The position numbers and the translations under genes are program-made. A stretch of 7,367 nucleotides of DNA from JBHJHK01 sp050330975. Lineage in GTDB: Bacteria; Pseudomonadota; Gammaproteobacteria; Competibacterales; Competibacteraceae. The notes under the pieces are model-generated. The model made no database searches and had not been told where the DNA came from. It worked only from the letters and a program-made list of their open reading frames with translations. Shown in pieces: positions 6,131-7,367 of this stretch (the stretch's first letter is position 1; each line of letters starts with the position of its first letter). The stretch lies in the NCBI GenBank assembly GCA_050330975.1, contig JBHJHK010000213.1, positions 1 through 7,367 on the forward strand, in the 5' to 3' direction.

Positions 6131-7367
6131 GCAAAATCGTCGACTGTCAGATCTTTGATATCCGCTTTCCCACCTCCCGCCAGCTGGACGGGTCGGACGC
6201 CATGAACCAGGCGCCGGATTACTCGGCGGCCTATGTGATCCTCAAGACCGAGGACGGGGTCCACGATGGCCATGGCCTCACCTTCACCATCGGCCGGGGC
6301 AACGAGCTGTGTTGTGCCGCCATCCGGGCCCTGGCCAAGGAGGTGGTGGGCCGTGACCTGGGGGCCATCACCGCCGATATGGCGGGGTTTTGGCGCTCGA
6401 TGGTGAGCGGCGATAGCCAATTGCGCTGGCTGGGCCCCGAAAAGGGGGTCATCCACCTGGCCACCGCGGCCTTGGTGAACGCCGTGTGGGATCTGTGGGC
6501 CAAGACCCAAGGCGTGCCCTTGTGGCGGCTGTTGGTGGCCATGAGTCCCCAACAGCTGGTGGGGTGTGTGGACTTTCGCTTTATCGGCGATGCCCTCAGC
6601 CCCGACGAGGCCGTGGCGTTATTAGAGCGCCAGGCCTCCACCAAGGACCAGCGCATGGCCCACCTCCACGATGGAGGGTATCCGGCCTACACCACCTCCG
6701 CCGGCTGGCTGGGTTACGACGAGGCCCGGTTGCGGGCCCTGTGCCGCCAGGCCGTGGCCCAGGGTTGGACCCACTTCAAGCAAAAGGTGGGGGGCAGCCT
6801 CGACGACGATATTCGCCGGGCCGAGATCATCCGCCAAGAGATTGGTTCGGAGCGGGTGTTGATGATGGACGCCAACCAGGTGTGGGATGTGGACCAGGCC
6901 ATCCGGCACATGGAGCGCCTGGCAGTTTTTAAACCCCTGTGGATCGAAGAGCCCACCTCCCCCGACGACATCCTGGGCCACGCCGCCATCGCCCGGGCCC
7001 TCAAGCCCTTGGGCATTGGGGTGGCCACCGGCGAGCACTGCCACAACCGGGTGATGTTCAAGCAGTTCTTCCAGGCCAAGGCCCTGGATTATTGCCAGCT
7101 GGACGCGGCGCGCTTGGGGGGGGTCAACGAGGCGTTGGCGGTGATTCTCCTGGCGGCCAAATACCAGGTGCCGGTGTGCCCCCACGCCGGGGGGGTGGGG
7201 TTATGCGAGTATGTCCAGCACCTGTCCATGTTCGACTACATCGCCGTGTCGGGGAGCTTGGAGGGGCGGATTTTGGAGTATGTGGACAACCTCCACGAGC
7301 ACTTCCTCGATCCCGTGGTGATCAAAAACGCACGCTATATGACCCCCACCGCCCCGGGCTATTGTAT
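6127..7367 (+). CDS. fucD: L-fuconate dehydratase-type enolase-superfamily enzyme (3' partial)
   Basis: Mg2+-dependent dehydratase that converts a sugar acid to its 2-keto-3-deoxy derivative. The start ATG 6127 overlaps the FAH-family stop as ATGA. The frame stays open for 413 codons to the window end; the family is about 440 residues, so only about 20-30 are missing. The N-terminal capping domain covers about 1-125 (DIRFPTSRQLDGSDAMN is a FucD hallmark). The barrel carries K218-x-K220 (HFKQKVGG), metal ligands D248 (MMDANQVWD), E274 (WIEEPTSPDD) and E303 (ATGEHCHNR), then D326 (QLDAARLGGVNE) and H353 (CPHAGGVGLCEYVQH). K220, D248 and E274 match the published numbering of the Xanthomonas campestris enzyme as I recall it, and E303/H353 are offset by two. 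The catalytic set is complete. Enzymes of this group accept L-fuconate and stereochemically related acids such as L-galactonate and D-arabinonate, so the exact substrate is open. Confidence 0.93.
   Translation, partial: MSKIVDCQIFDIRFPTSRQLDGSDAMNQAPDYSAAYVILKTEDGVHDGHGLTFTIGRGNELCCAAIRALAKEVVGRDLGAITADMAGFWRSMVSGDSQLRWLGPEKGVIHLATAALVNAVWDLWAKTQGVPLWRLLVAMSPQQLVGCVDFRFIGDALSPDEAVALLERQASTKDQRMAHLHDGGYPAYTTSAGWLGYDEARLRALCRQAVAQGWTHFKQKVGGSLDDDIRRAEIIRQEIGSERVLMMDANQVWDVDQAIRHMERLAVFKPLWIEEPTSPDDILGHAAIARALKPLGIGVATGEHCHNRVMFKQFFQAKALDYCQLDAARLGGVNEALAVILLAAKYQVPVCPHAGGVGLCEYVQHLSMFDYIAVSGSLEGRILEYVDNLHEHFLDPVVIKNARYMTPTAPGYC

Noticed and set aside
5482..6552. 356-codon minus-strand frame over the FAH-family and fucD-like genes
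   Set aside because: No motif; both genes on the other strand have complete catalytic residues. It is a shadow frame.

Overview
The window is one tightly packed, plus-strand block of about 67% GC by eye (estimated, not counted). It holds seven genes, cut at both ends, and no intergenic gap exceeds about 21 nt. Gene families and layout fit a Gram-negative bacterium. TRAP and TctA-type transporters need a periplasmic binding protein, and the DctP here carries a Sec signal peptide. Proteobacteria, possibly marine or environmental, are the most likely source, but nothing in the sequence fixes the lineage. Base use is distinctive: many GGG, CCC and TTG codons, several G8/C8 tracts, and almost no TGCA.

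Region 1 (1-4186) encodes transport. It starts inside a TctA-family large permease of a tripartite tricarboxylate transporter, whose first codons lie upstream. Ten nucleotides later comes a complete TRAP transporter in the order dctP (binding protein), dctQ (small membrane subunit), dctM (large membrane subunit). Two unrelated binding-protein-dependent secondary transporters are therefore directly abutted.

Region 2 (4208-7367) encodes catabolism. It contains a cyclase-family (kynurenine formamidase-like) metal hydrolase, a 413-residue FAH-superfamily enzyme of the XylX/KdaD type, and an enolase-superfamily L-fuconate dehydratase-type enzyme that runs off the 3' end. The last two genes overlap by ATGA.

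The simplest joint reading is uptake of a carboxylated sugar or sugar acid followed by non-phosphorylative breakdown. The FucD-type enzyme would dehydrate an aldonate (L-fuconate, D-arabinonate or a stereochemical relative) to a 2-keto-3-deoxy acid. The FAH-type enzyme would then dehydrate that product (XylX/KdaD chemistry, giving alpha-ketoglutarate semialdehyde) or, less likely, hydrolyse a diketo acid. The cyclase-family enzyme may open a lactone or other cyclic precursor, but that is inference. The dehydrogenases such a route needs, and any regulator, are not in the window. I see no RNA gene, insertion sequence, CRISPR, terminator or promoter. Nothing here is clearly an undescribed system; the unusual points are the gene combination and the sequence-composition signals.
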